A stretch of DNA of 64,000 nucleotides from Bdellovibrionota bacterium (GCA_963170185.1 CAUJGS010000033.1:62001-126000), one strand, 5' to 3'. Shown: positions 49,427 to 59,507, counted from the first letter of the stretch. The notes: generated from the letters alone by a model not told the origin. Program-made: numbers and translations.

Positions 49427-50134
49427 GTGTTTCAGAAATCTTTCAACGCTTTTCTTCTCTTCATTTCGTTCGGACTTTCCATAGGCTACTCTTTTCTTTT
49501 GCCGAACGATTCAGAGGCCTCATCAAGAACCGCAAAAGTCGACCCTCTCTCGATTGGTCCACTTTCACTGACTCCAAAAGAACTCGAAGATACTAATCAG
49601 AGTCTCGCCGAAGCGTTCTTGTACCGAGACAAAGACTGTCATCTTTCTTTAGAAAATCAGCGACTCACGTATCTTGATCCCACCGATGTGCCTGCGGTGG
49701 AGGCTCTTTGCGAAAAACGCGACAAGCTCATCGTCTACACGCCCAAACACTCGACCCTCGTCGCATGTGTCGGCGGTCAGGTGGCTTGGACCGCTAAGGC
49801 CGCAATCGGCAGCAAAGGCCTTGGAAAGAAAAAAGAAGGTGACCGCAAAACGCCGGTTGGCACCTACTGGTTAGGTTATCCACGCAAGTCGAACCTCTTT
49901 GGGATCTTCATTCCCGTGGGCTACCCAAACAAAGAAGAGTTAAAACTTGGTTATACGGGTTATGCGATCGGGATCCACGGGCCGATGCGGATTTTCACCT
50001 GCCTTCCCAAGAAAGGCCTCGAAAAAAACTGGACCGCCGGCTGCCTCGCGGTCGCCCGAGACGAACAAATCCTTAACATTTCAAGCTGGGTTCTCGAGAA
50101 TTGGCCCGTTCAACTGGAAGTACGAGCGAAATAG
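49427..50134 (+). CDS. L,D-transpeptidase (YkuD) family protein
   Basis: GDRKTPVGTYWLG, AIGIHGPMRIF, NWTAGCLAVARDEQ catalytic His/Cys motif; GTG start. Confidence 0.85.
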   Translation: MFQKSFNAFLLFISFGLSIGYSFLLPNDSEASSRTAKVDPLSIGPLSLTPKELEDTNQSLAEAFLYRDKDCHLSLENQRLTYLDPTDVPAVEALCEKRDKLIVYTPKHSTLVACVGGQVAWTAKAAIGSKGLGKKKEGDRKTPVGTYWLGYPRKSNLFGIFIPVGYPNKEELKLGYTGYAIGIHGPMRIFTCLPKKGLEKNWTAGCLAVARDEQILNISSWVLENWPVQLEVRAK

Positions 50135-50194
50135 TCTCGCCTCAGCTTAAAACTTGGTCGACGTAGCGAGGACTCGTGTTGTAGCTCTAGACGT

Positions 50195-50842
50195 ATGTTC
50201 GAGCTCACGCGATCGGCCCTTTTAAAAGACCTCCAGTTTGAACAAGAGCGACATCCGGCAGCTTTCTTGGCCGCTTCGCTACACGAAAATGTGCTCCACG
50301 ATGTCCTTGACCTCGCCCCTTCCGAAATGACTTTCGAAGGCGTTTCTCAAAAGGATCTCACGACTCCACTCTCCGAAAAGAAGATTCACCGTCTCGAGAA
50401 AGTCCATAGCCGTGATCTCCTAAAGTGCTATTTGCGCCGACTCGGCGTCAGCATCGACTCGCAACTTCTGTTTGATGTGACCATCGACTGCGATTTTGAA
50501 ATCTGGAGTCCGACGATGCAGTTCATCGGGTGCTCGCACGGGTTCATGCGCGCTTCGAGCTATAGCTTCCAGGACCTGGCCGAACGCAATTGGTCTGAGC
50601 TCTTTGCCAGAGAGCCGCAAATCCAGGGACAAATCGTGACCGCAATCTCTTGGCTCATGCAAGATCCTCGAAACCGACGCTACGTCACGGGCGTCACAGA
50701 CTGGCATTTCGTAAAAGAAACTTCGGCCCGCGGTCACGCCATCGAAATTCGTGTAAAATCGGGCGGCATCGCATTTGATCCAAACGGACAGCCGCAGGCC
50801 ATCGTCGCCGTCACGCAGCTCCGCTCACCTTCGCGCGCTTGA
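50195..50842 (+). CDS. Hypothetical protein, 215 aa
   Basis: Long ORF with consistent codon usage. Confidence 0.6.
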   Translation: MFELTRSALLKDLQFEQERHPAAFLAASLHENVLHDVLDLAPSEMTFEGVSQKDLTTPLSEKKIHRLEKVHSRDLLKCYLRRLGVSIDSQLLFDVTIDCDFEIWSPTMQFIGCSHGFMRASSYSFQDLAERNWSELFAREPQIQGQIVTAISWLMQDPRNRRYVTGVTDWHFVKETSARGHAIEIRVKSGGIAFDPNGQPQAIVAVTQLRSPSRA

Positions 50843-51449
50843 GACCTGATCGAAGACCTACCTCATGCGAAATCTCCGCTAGCATTTCGGCGTAAAGATC
50901 GACGGTCAATCGGGCGTTGGCCAAAATGTCTTCTTGATCCGATCGCGGTAAACTTTCGACCTGGTCCAAAGCGCGTTCAAGATGCTCGACATCCTCTCCG
51001 GCATGAAGCTCGAGAAACTTGGTTGAGCCATGCGCCTTGGCCTCCTCAGTCTTCTCTTCTCCACAAAGCACGGCGAGCGCCTCTAGAACAGAGATGTACC
51101 CCAAAAATGACACCGGGTTTCGATGCTCGATCCAATAGTACTGTGTCTGATAGAGAGCCGAGGCCGTGGCTAGCTCGGGGTAATCTTCCAGTTTCGCGCC
51201 GATCGCCGCAAGATCTTGTAGCAAAAGACGATCGTGCGCCCTTTCTTCTCCAAGATGAGAGATGCACCGCAGATGATACTCGGGCCGATTGACTGATCGA
51301 CCACAAGAAAGCGCAAGCAGCGGCGCAGAATGCCTGACAAAGTAATACGCCTGAGCCAGCCAAAATGCGTAAACTTCGCGTTCTCGAAACGAAACCTTCG
51401 CTGCTTCGTTTTGCAGTTTTTCAAAACACTTTACTAGTTCATGCCGCAT
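50811..51449 (-). CDS. Haem-oxygenase-like / iron-containing redox enzyme family protein
   Basis: HLGEERAHDRLLLQDLAAIGAK...FLGYISVLEALA...STKFLELHAGEDVEHLERAL; GGAGG RBS before ATG at 51449. Confidence 0.7.
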   Translation of the reverse strand: MRHELVKCFEKLQNEAAKVSFREREVYAFWLAQAYYFVRHSAPLLALSCGRSVNRPEYHLRCISHLGEERAHDRLLLQDLAAIGAKLEDYPELATASALYQTQYYWIEHRNPVSFLGYISVLEALAVLCGEEKTEEAKAHGSTKFLELHAGEDVEHLERALDQVESLPRSDQEDILANARLTVDLYAEMLAEISHEVGLRSGLKRAKVSGAA

Positions 51450-52137
51450 TTTTAATTCCTCCGAAGTCATTCCGTTCAACCTGAGCCACATCTGAAAACA
51501 TCTCCGCCAACACGACCCGTTTCGTCTGCCAGAGTTCTTCTATCGCTTTCTCCACGACTGCAAACCGATGCGCGCCTATCCATTCTTTGCGACCGAGCAT
51601 GACTCGACACAGAATTCCGTGCAGAGAGATTTCCGCGAACCCACGTCCGCCAAAATTCATCGCGATTCGATCGGCACCGACATCAGTTCTTGAAAAGCCG
51701 ATCGCCATTGAATGATCGGTCGTGCGAAACACACGAAAAGAAACGCCCATCAACAAATCAGCGATTTGTACTTTTCGAAATTTCGCTCGGTGTTCGGGAT
51801 GCACCGTGACCCATTCGATGGAAAACATTTTTTCCTGGCTCTTTCGTAACTGCTCCAGAATTTCAAGCGGCAGCGCATGAAAGTACGAACAGTCGCTCGT
51901 CCCAGGAAGCCCCAGATGCCGCGAGTTCAGAAGGCAAAAGCCAATCGGCGTGTGCCCCTCGTGAAGAATCATCGCGGCTCGCGCGGCGAAGAAGTCATCG
52001 GCCCTTAAGTCTTCCCCGGCATTCTTGAGAATCGCGGAGTAAGTTTCCTTCCACAGGTCGATTACGTTGGAAAGCAGTCGAACGTCGTCAGATGACAACG
52101 CTGTAAGATTTTGAAGATTGATACACGTCAGTTGCAT
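51439..52137 (-). CDS. GNAT-fold (N-acyltransferase-like) protein
   Basis: AAMILHEGHTPIGFCLLNSR...FSIEWVTVHPEHRAKFRKVQIADLLMGVSFRVF; start at internal ATG 52137. Confidence 0.6.
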   Translation of the reverse strand: MQLTCINLQNLTALSSDDVRLLSNVIDLWKETYSAILKNAGEDLRADDFFAARAAMILHEGHTPIGFCLLNSRHLGLPGTSDCSYFHALPLEILEQLRKSQEKMFSIEWVTVHPEHRAKFRKVQIADLLMGVSFRVFRTTDHSMAIGFSRTDVGADRIAMNFGGRGFAEISLHGILCRVMLGRKEWIGAHRFAVVEKAIEELWQTKRVVLAEMFSDVAQVERNDFGGIKNAA

Positions 52138-52355
52138 GGGCGAACGACATTCGGCGACACGACAAAGAGTAAGACTCTTCCAACAACACCGGTCTCTCCG
52201 TAAACCGCCAAAGCCCTTCCCACAGCTGGAATACGGGTACCCCCAGAAGAAGTGGCTCCGAGTTCGCGACCGAGATCCTCGGTCGACCAACCATAGCGCT
52301 CGACGGAAACCTTCCAGCGCGTACATATTTTGTCGAATGCGATCTTTACTGCCAT
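52128..52355 (-). CDS. Small ORF (75 aa) overlapping start of the GNAT gene
   Basis: MAVKIAFDKICTRWKVSVERYGWSTEDLGRELGA...; stop lies inside the downstream gene start, consistent with coupling. Confidence 0.4.
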   Translation of the reverse strand: MAVKIAFDKICTRWKVSVERYGWSTEDLGRELGATSSGGTRIPAVGRALAVYGETGVVGRVLLFVVSPNVVRPCN

Positions 52356-52434
52356 GCTAGCAGTATCAGTGGCACCAACGCGAATTCCCGAATTTAAGAT
52401 TTCCGCTTTACCGACCTAAATCGAGTGCCGAAAT

Positions 52435-54087
52435 CTAGAGCGAATAACCGGGAGTTCCTTCTCTCACTTGCAAAATACTCGTGGCGAAATCCACTCCTGG
52501 GTTTTCTTTGTTAGCCCAATTGAGATCCCATATTTGTTCCATCAAAACGACCGGATGGCCGGCGGCATCCTCAAACACGCGAAGCCCGCCATTTAGATTT
52601 TTGACCGGCTTACCCTCTCTATCACGTGGCCAACGCGCGACCGTGAACGGTGTTCGAACAAGTTTGACGTCAAGACCGTATTCGTCTTCTAGGCGGTAAA
52701 GCAAAACCTCAAACTGAAGCTCACCAACGACACCGATAATAGGATCCTGCGGACCGACGAAGGGATCGATGAAGAGCTGAATAGCGCCTTCTTCTGAAAG
52801 CTGTTTTACGCCTTTTTGCAGCTTCGTACGCTTCATGGCATCGCTCACATGCAAACGAGCAAAAAGCTCTGGCGGAAATTTGGGAATGTCTTCGAAAAGA
52901 AGCTTCTTCCCTGTGGTGATCGTGTCACCGATTTGAAAGTTTCCGGTGTCGTTGACGCCGACGATGTCTCCCGCGAACGCTTCATCCACGGTCTCCCGCT
53001 CTTGGGCGACAAACTGATTGGAAAACGCCAAACGAACTTCTCGATCAAGACGCATATGATGCACCTTCATTCCACGCTCGAACTTGCCGCTGCAAATGCG
53101 AACAAACGCGACACGGTCGCGGTGCCGTCGATCCATATTGGCTTGCATCTTAAAGACAAACCCAGTGAAGGCAGCATCAAGCGGCTGAACAACGATCTCG
53201 GACTTGGTCTTTCGCGGTCCCGGTCCCGGCGCCCAGTCTTTGAAGAGATCCAAAAACAAATCGACACCAAAATCTTGTTTGGCGGAGCCAAATGTCGCAG
53301 GGCTCAGTTTTCCATCCAAAAAAGCCTGATGATCAAAGTCACCGAGAGTTCCATCAATCAGCTCAATTTCTTCTTTAAGAGCCTGCAAGACTTCTGGACG
53401 AATCGTCTCTGCGAGCTTGGGGTCGTCAAGACTCGCCACGGGAATCGGTGTGGTGTCGAGATCGCCGTCCTTTCCTTGGTAGGGATAAATCACCTTCTTT
53501 ACCCGGTGATAGAGCCCATGAAAGAGCCCACCTAAACCAACCGGCCATGTCACCGGCCAGCATGACATCTTCAGCGTCGTTTCGATTTCATCGATGAGCT
53601 CAAGTGGCGCCTTCCCCTCTCGGTCACATTTGTTGATGAAAGTGAAAATCGGAATATTGCGATACCGACAAACTTCGTAGAGTTTTTTCGTTCGTTCCTC
53701 GACACCCTTTGCGACGTCGATCAACATCACGGCCGAGTCAGCGGCGACAAGCGTGCGGTACGTGTCTTCCGAGAAATCTTTGTGGCCCGGTGTATCGAGC
53801 AGGTTCACACGCAGCCCTTTGTAATCAAACTGCATCACGCTCGACGTGATCGAGATTCCGCGCTGTTGCTCAAGAGCCATCCAGTCACTGGTCGCGGCCT
53901 TCGTGCCTTGCTTCCCCTTGACCTCACCGGCCTCATGAATGACGCCCCCATTGTACAAGAGCTTTTCTGTGAGCGTGGTTTTGCCGGCGTCCGGGTGAGA
54001 AATGATGGCAAATGTACGACGACGTAGGATTTCGCGATCAATCGGGTTCTTGGCGGAATCGGAGCTGGGACTTTGTGACTCAAGCAT
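52435..54087 (-). CDS. prfC: Peptide chain release factor 3
   Basis: RRTFAIISHPDAGKTTLTEKLL; DTPGHKDFSEDTYRTL; FINKCDREGK; C-terminal RF3 domain. Confidence 0.97.
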   Translation of the reverse strand: MLESQSPSSDSAKNPIDREILRRRTFAIISHPDAGKTTLTEKLLYNGGVIHEAGEVKGKQGTKAATSDWMALEQQRGISITSSVMQFDYKGLRVNLLDTPGHKDFSEDTYRTLVAADSAVMLIDVAKGVEERTKKLYEVCRYRNIPIFTFINKCDREGKAPLELIDEIETTLKMSCWPVTWPVGLGGLFHGLYHRVKKVIYPYQGKDGDLDTTPIPVASLDDPKLAETIRPEVLQALKEEIELIDGTLGDFDHQAFLDGKLSPATFGSAKQDFGVDLFLDLFKDWAPGPGPRKTKSEIVVQPLDAAFTGFVFKMQANMDRRHRDRVAFVRICSGKFERGMKVHHMRLDREVRLAFSNQFVAQERETVDEAFAGDIVGVNDTGNFQIGDTITTGKKLLFEDIPKFPPELFARLHVSDAMKRTKLQKGVKQLSEEGAIQLFIDPFVGPQDPIIGVVGELQFEVLLYRLEDEYGLDVKLVRTPFTVARWPRDREGKPVKNLNGGLRVFEDAAGHPVVLMEQIWDLNWANKENPGVDFATSILQVREGTPGYSL

Positions 54088-54181
54088 AGGGTGTAGGACT
54101 AGCAGATTCCGCCCAGAAAAGGCAATTCTCCTTGGTCGCCAGTGGACATTCCGCCAAATCTCGGGTTATTTTTTAGCCCCT

Positions 54182-55171
54182 ATGATGCCGCCTGTGCCTC
54201 GTGCAGAAAACCGAATCGAAGTTAAGACGTTTTATCACTTCCTCACCCTCTCAGAGGACGACGTAACACGCGTCAAAGCCGACATGGAGGCAGCGGCCGA
54301 ACGGCTGCACATAGCTGGCCTCGTCATTCTTGGAAAAGAGGGCCTCAACGCGACAGCTTCGGGACCTAGCGAAACCCTTCCGACTTTTCTAAAAGAAGTC
54401 GGAAACATGCTTGTTCCTGGTTTTGAGTTTTTCAATGTCAAAACGAGCTGGGTTGAGCCTGGCGAGAAAATCCCTTTCAAAGGCTTTTTGGTCAAAGTCC
54501 GCCGCGAAATTGTCACCTTAAAGCGCCCCGACATCCTTCCTCACGAACCCGGGTCCAACACTCACATTTCGCCGGAGGAGTGGCACAAAGGCATTCAAGA
54601 TCCCGATGCCATCATCATCGACACTCGGAACACCTACGAAACCTCCATCGGCACATTCCGTGGAGCCATCACACCAGAGATCGAAGAGTTCTCGGACTTT
54701 CCAGAATGGCTCGATCAAAATGTGAAAGACAAAGCCAAACCCACCTACATCTTTTGCACGGGCGGAATCCGTTGCGAAAAAGCGATCGTCGCGATGGAAG
54801 AACGTGGCTTCACAAACGTGAAACAGCTAGACGGTGGAATTTTAAATTACATCGACCAGTTTCCTGCCTCCAAAACTTCGTCACTTTGGGATGGCGAATG
54901 TTTTGTTTTCGACAATCGCATCGCGGTCGATGGCGATGGGCGTGCAAGTCAGAAGTACAGTGCTTGCCCTCATTGCGGCCAACCGGCCGACCACTCGATC
55001 TTCTGCGTTCGTTGCGACAGCCCCGCCGTGCTTTGCGACGACTGTTACAACAAAAAAGCGGAAACGGGCTCCGAGACCTGCTCAAAGAACTGTGCGAATC
55101 AATGGACTGTCCATCCCGGCAGAAAAGGCCGTCCTCAAATCCTCACGCCTCCGACCAAACGTGTTGAATAG
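54182..55171 (+). CDS. trhO: tRNA uridine(34) hydroxylase (rhodanese-domain TrhO)
   Basis: FYHFLTLSEDDVTRVKADMEAAAERLHIAGLVILGKEGLNATASG; IIDTRNTYETSIGTFRGAI; YIFCTGGIRCEKA. Confidence 0.93.
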   Translation: MMPPVPRAENRIEVKTFYHFLTLSEDDVTRVKADMEAAAERLHIAGLVILGKEGLNATASGPSETLPTFLKEVGNMLVPGFEFFNVKTSWVEPGEKIPFKGFLVKVRREIVTLKRPDILPHEPGSNTHISPEEWHKGIQDPDAIIIDTRNTYETSIGTFRGAITPEIEEFSDFPEWLDQNVKDKAKPTYIFCTGGIRCEKAIVAMEERGFTNVKQLDGGILNYIDQFPASKTSSLWDGECFVFDNRIAVDGDGRASQKYSACPHCGQPADHSIFCVRCDSPAVLCDDCYNKKAETGSETCSKNCANQWTVHPGRKGRPQILTPPTKRVE

Positions 55172-56021
55172 AAACTATCCGCCTTGGCTAAAGGCGACTC
55201 TCGTGATTTTTTGGCTGGCTGTTCTAAGCCTCGCTCTCCCAAAGGAGCCTATCGATCCTTGGGGTCTCATTTCTGCGCGTAAAATCACGCAACTGGTTCT
55301 TGTGATGGTGACGATTCAAACTTTGGGCGGTGCTTTGAGCCGAAAGATCGGGTCGCGCGCGGGAAGCTTCATCAGCGGTTTCATGGGCGGCATCTTTTCC
55401 AGCACGGCGGTGACCGCGCAGATCGCCCGAGCCAGCTCCAAACTCAGTGACGACGAAAATCGCGTGGCGGCGCTTTCCCTTCTAGGAGCGATACTGGCGC
55501 AGCTTTCGCTAGCATTGGTCATTGCCATGGTTAGCCTTGAAGGCCACGCGCCCCAAGTCCTTGCCTTGCTTCTCACACCTATCTTGGCAACTGCTTCACT
55601 GACGGTTTTAAGGTCGAAGAAAGTAAAAGTCGAAACCTCGCCTCCGGAAACTAAGGATCCGTTAGGTGAACTTCTGGATATTGCGAAGCTAAGCCTGATA
55701 ATCGTGCTCTTCATCGCTCTGGCTAAGCTTGCGCAATCACAGTTTGGCGAGACTGGCCTTTATGCCCTCACGTTTCTGGTCTCTCTTTTTGAAGTTCACG
55801 GCTCGATCATCGCCAATCTTCAACTGCACGAACGCGGTAGCATGAGCTTTGAGATTCTGGCTGGGCTTATGACCCTGGGGCTGATCGCCTCGCTGGTTTC
55901 AAAACTTGCGATCGTGCTGGCAATTGGAAATCGCTACCTGCGCATCCGAATGACCGTCTGGTCGGCTCTCCTAGGATTTTCCATGGCGGCCGGATACTTC
56001 ATCAGCCGTAGTCCGTTTTAA
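55161..56021 (+). CDS. DUF4010-like multi-pass membrane protein
   Basis: VITQLVLVMVTIQTLGGALSRKIGSRAGSFISGFMGGIFSSTAVT...; only the part after ~55161 is hydrophobic and does not overlap trhO, so GTG/TTG start proposed. Confidence 0.7.
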   Translation: MLNRNYPPWLKATLVIFWLAVLSLALPKEPIDPWGLISARKITQLVLVMVTIQTLGGALSRKIGSRAGSFISGFMGGIFSSTAVTAQIARASSKLSDDENRVAALSLLGAILAQLSLALVIAMVSLEGHAPQVLALLLTPILATASLTVLRSKKVKVETSPPETKDPLGELLDIAKLSLIIVLFIALAKLAQSQFGETGLYALTFLVSLFEVHGSIIANLQLHERGSMSFEILAGLMTLGLIASLVSKLAIVLAIGNRYLRIRMTVWSALLGFSMAAGYFISRSPF

Positions 56022-56032
56022 GCGAAGGCTAA

Positions 56033-57379
56033 CTACGCTTCCGGTTTGTCGAGTTTCAGAATCCGTTTCCGATATTGATACCGAATAAAGAAGTACGGTT
56101 TCCAGAAAACTCGCGCGTAAAAGACCCGAATCAAAAAACGCATAGTCCAAACCCGCGTGTAAACGAAAACCCGTAGAATAAAATACCACGTTCGGTACAA
56201 CACCATAGGTGCAAAGTTCATCAGCTTGCCAGTCGCCGAAAGAGTCATGTCTGAAATATCGTTTGTACCTTCCCGCTCGATTCGAGTGATTTGCGTCATC
56301 CAGTCATATCGAATCGAGTTAAGGTATGTCACAGCCCGATCGCCAATCGACATGCTCTCGTTCTCGATCTTGGCCAACCATTCAGGCGAACGTTTTGTCG
56401 TGAGTATATCAGTAATGCAGTGACAATATTGCTTTGGGCAATAAACGGCTTTGGTCGGAAACCGAAATACGCCTTTGCTGAGATAGCCAATCTCGCCACC
56501 TACACGGCAGCCAGCTCGGACCACCTGGCCCAGATGATCAATGAAGAGCTGCTCGATTCCTATGTCACACTTCCAGCCGTAGAAATTGGTCTTCTCGCGA
56601 GCAATCAGCTCGTTTGGCTCAAACCAATTTTCCTGATCCGGATGATCTGTTCGATAAGCGCGTAATTGGCTGATTGGCATCGCTTCAACCGCGAGTTTTT
56701 CTGTATTAAACTCACGAATAGAATTAAATAAAACTTTATCCTGTTCGTCGTTATACTTCGCAGGACTCGTGAACTCGGTACCGAATCCCACCGCGATGGG
56801 TACTGACTCGACCTTCACAAAGCCTGGAATCTCGCCCTGCTCTTGTTTTTGTACCAGTCGATCTAAGAAACTTTTAGACTTGGCAAAGAGCGCTGGATTG
56901 GGTGGGAACATCACTCGCACAGTTAAGTTTGTTGAGGCCGAGCAGGCGATGACATTCTCAAAAAACTTTTCGTCGCGTGTGAACTCCGGATGATAACTGA
57001 AGCTGATCCAATCAAAATACTTCGCTATCTCTTTAAAATACGAAATATGTCGAGTTCCATTTGAAGTCATCATCACGACGGCGTTTACGTCTTCTTTTAA
57101 CCAGCGAACGAGTTCACCAAAGTTCGGCCAAAGTGTGGGCTCCCCACCGGTAAATGAAACCATTAATTTGCGATCGTGAAAGTGATCGCGGGCCTGCTGA
57201 ACAAAGTTCTTACAAGCCTCTAAAGAGAGGTTCTCAAAATTGCCGCCCCAATTGATCTCTGCACAGTAAGAACACTTGTGATTGCATTTATTGTGAAGCA
57301 ACCAGCAAAGATGCAGAAACGGTGTTTTCCCAGCAGGAAGCTGAATGGCATCAAAATCCGGGCGACTGAGTTCAGACAT
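56033..57379 (-). CDS. Radical SAM protein with SPASM-like C-terminal cysteines
   Basis: WLLHNKCNHKCSYCAEINWGG; MVSFTGGEPTLWP; CDIGIEQLFIDHLGQVVRAGCRVGG...CPKQYCHC. Confidence 0.88.
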   Translation of the reverse strand: MSELSRPDFDAIQLPAGKTPFLHLCWLLHNKCNHKCSYCAEINWGGNFENLSLEACKNFVQQARDHFHDRKLMVSFTGGEPTLWPNFGELVRWLKEDVNAVVMMTSNGTRHISYFKEIAKYFDWISFSYHPEFTRDEKFFENVIACSASTNLTVRVMFPPNPALFAKSKSFLDRLVQKQEQGEIPGFVKVESVPIAVGFGTEFTSPAKYNDEQDKVLFNSIREFNTEKLAVEAMPISQLRAYRTDHPDQENWFEPNELIAREKTNFYGWKCDIGIEQLFIDHLGQVVRAGCRVGGEIGYLSKGVFRFPTKAVYCPKQYCHCITDILTTKRSPEWLAKIENESMSIGDRAVTYLNSIRYDWMTQITRIEREGTNDISDMTLSATGKLMNFAPMVLYRTWYFILRVFVYTRVWTMRFLIRVFYARVFWKPYFFIRYQYRKRILKLDKPEA

Positions 57380-57493
57380 GGCGTTATTCTAAACGGACCG
57401 CGACCTGGTGCAAGGATCCCTGCCACCCGAACATTTTCGCGGTCTTTTTGAGCAAAATTGAGGTTTTAGACCCAATTATATTCGAGTTTAAGT

Positions 57494-57522
57494 TTGACCA
57501 TGGGGTTTCGCGGGACTAAGCT
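57494..57522 (+). promoter_or_regulatory. Sigma70-type promoter for tRNA-fMet
   Basis: TTGACC - 17 bp - TAAGCT, 28 nt upstream of the tRNA. Confidence 0.5.
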
Positions 57523-57549
57523 CACCTCTCTTACAGGTATCACTTCTGT

Positions 57550-57626
<77 letters not shown>

Positions 57627-57692
57627 ATTTAACTCACTAAAATTACTAGCTAAATCGGCGCCGCTCTCGGCTCTTCGTTTTGCATTTTTCCT

Positions 57693-57719
57693 CTCGATGG
57701 TCCACCGATGGTCCACGAG
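57693..57719. repeat. Direct repeat DR-L
   Basis: ctcgatggtccaccgatggtccacgag, identical to 63932-63958; contains tandem gatggtccac(c). Confidence 0.95.
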
Positions 57720-57748
57720 AAAACAAACTCGGTCGCACTTGTCCGCTC

Positions 57749-58870
57749 TCAGTCGCGCTTGGACACAATCGGAGTAACTGCAAAGATCTCGGCCACGCGC
57801 TCGACGGCTCCAGAGATCAAATGCACATACGTCATTGTGGTTGCGATGTCGGCATGGCCGCAGATCTCTTTCACCGTTTTTAGATCGATTCCGCTGGCAA
57901 TCATCATCGTCGTCGCCGAGTGCCTGAGATCGTGAAACCGAATCGATCGTCCGCCCCAAGCCTTCACGTCGACTAAGAACTGCCGCTTTACGAAGTTTTC
58001 GTGGCAGACAGGTTTTCGAAGTTCGTTCATGAAAACCGTCTCGTCCGGATTGATCGACTTAGTTTGGATCAAGCATTCGAGCTCTTCGCGAAGTTCATCG
58101 TTTAGCGGAGCAAGCCGCGACTTCTTCGATTTCGTCGGCGCCATCGCAAGTGTGACGCGGTTGAACTGCCGTCTCACTTGAATCGACCTTCCGTCCCGAG
58201 AAAGATCCGATGGCCTAAGCCCCCAGATCTCGCCAGCCCGCATCGCGGTGTTCAGTGCCAAAAGGTAAACCACATAGACCCAGCGATCTTCCGAGTCCTT
58301 GGGATAAATCCGGTTAGCGAAGGTAAGAAAATCCGCAGCTTCATCTTGATCCCAAAAATCCATCTCGGTCGTCGACTTCTTTAGCTTCCTAAACCCGTTG
58401 GCCGGATTAAACGGAATCCGCCGCTGCTTCACCGAAAAGTTCAAGATCGTCGTGAACACTTCGGTTTTTCGATTCACAGAAGCGTTCTCAAGACCTCTGG
58501 CTTTTTCTTCCTGCTGATACTTCGCAAGAAATTCTGGTGTGAACTTGTCCATCGTGAGATCACCAAAACGCGGCAAGACTTCGTTAAGAACTCCCTTCAC
58601 TCGCACCAAGTGCGATGCCGAAAAGCGAAGCTCGCCGTCTTTTAGCCAGTTCACGGCTTCGTCACGAAAAAATCGATTCTCAAACGAACAGCCCTTAAAT
58701 GGACTCTTTCGTTCTTCTTCAAGCTTTGATTCGAATTCCAGCAAAAACGCCTCGGCATCTGTTCGTCGATCAAACCTTCGGTTGATGCGACGACTGCCGC
58801 GGCCATTTTCCCAAACTCGAACCTGCCATTTGGTTTCGCCATTGGCAATTTTCAGTTTTGATATCCCCAT
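57749..58870 (-). CDS. Tyrosine recombinase / phage-type integrase
   Basis: LNTAMRAGEIWGLRPSDL; RFHDLRHSATTMMIASGIDLKTVKEICGHADIATTMTYVHL (R..HxxR..Y). Confidence 0.96.
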   Translation of the reverse strand: MGISKLKIANGETKWQVRVWENGRGSRRINRRFDRRTDAEAFLLEFESKLEEERKSPFKGCSFENRFFRDEAVNWLKDGELRFSASHLVRVKGVLNEVLPRFGDLTMDKFTPEFLAKYQQEEKARGLENASVNRKTEVFTTILNFSVKQRRIPFNPANGFRKLKKSTTEMDFWDQDEAADFLTFANRIYPKDSEDRWVYVVYLLALNTAMRAGEIWGLRPSDLSRDGRSIQVRRQFNRVTLAMAPTKSKKSRLAPLNDELREELECLIQTKSINPDETVFMNELRKPVCHENFVKRQFLVDVKAWGGRSIRFHDLRHSATTMMIASGIDLKTVKEICGHADIATTMTYVHLISGAVERVAEIFAVTPIVSKRD

Positions 58871-58890
58871 TAAGACTCACTCTTCTGGCG

Positions 58891-59238
58891 TTAGCGTCTA
58901 GTTCGACGATTCGCCTGCTGAGTCATCCAGAGATTCAGTGCTTCGGTACTTAGAAATAAATGACCATTAAACTTATTAAAGAGCCCAGGGGGCGTGTTTC
59001 GCCGGTGAGGTCTGTGGTGCCAGTCGTAAACTGTGCGCACAGAAATCCCGAGCTCACGCGCAACATCCTGCGCCTTTATCCACCTCTTTCGATTGTCAAA
59101 GACCGATGTGGGCACTTGCTCGCTTGAATTTGCCCGAACTGCATCGTCTTTGAAAGTTTGAGTGAGAATCTCATCAAACGCTTTTTCATCAACGACCGAA
59201 TGACTCTTCAACAACACCAAGTGCTTTTCGTTCTTCAT
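58891..59238 (-). CDS. AlpA/excisionase-like HTH protein
   Basis: KRWIKAQDVARELGISVRTVYDWHHRPHRRNTPPGLFNKFNGHLFLSTEALNLWM. Confidence 0.75.
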   Translation of the reverse strand: MKNEKHLVLLKSHSVVDEKAFDEILTQTFKDDAVRANSSEQVPTSVFDNRKRWIKAQDVARELGISVRTVYDWHHRPHRRNTPPGLFNKFNGHLFLSTEALNLWMTQQANRRTRR

Positions 59239-59507
59239 GACTACCACCTCACGACATTTCGTTCGAGCGCAAACTTCTCGAACCGATTGCCTGAGATTTT
59301 TTAAAGAGAAAAGCACAAAATGCGTGCGAGATTTTCGCCAGCATTGTTCGGGAATTGAACCCAGCTACCAAGCGCTACCTAGCGGAACTCCGCGGACCTT
59401 AGCGATACCCTCTAAGGTCCCTCAAGCTGCCTATTTCCGTTCGAAAAGCCGCTGCAAAATTTTTAAGTTTATAGCAGCCGCGTCGAAAAGATGTAGCCCG
59501 CTCGCAC

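Noticed and set aside
54891-55160. N-terminal extension of the DUF4010-like ORF
   Set aside because: Overlaps trhO in another frame and is not membrane-like; start placed near 55161.
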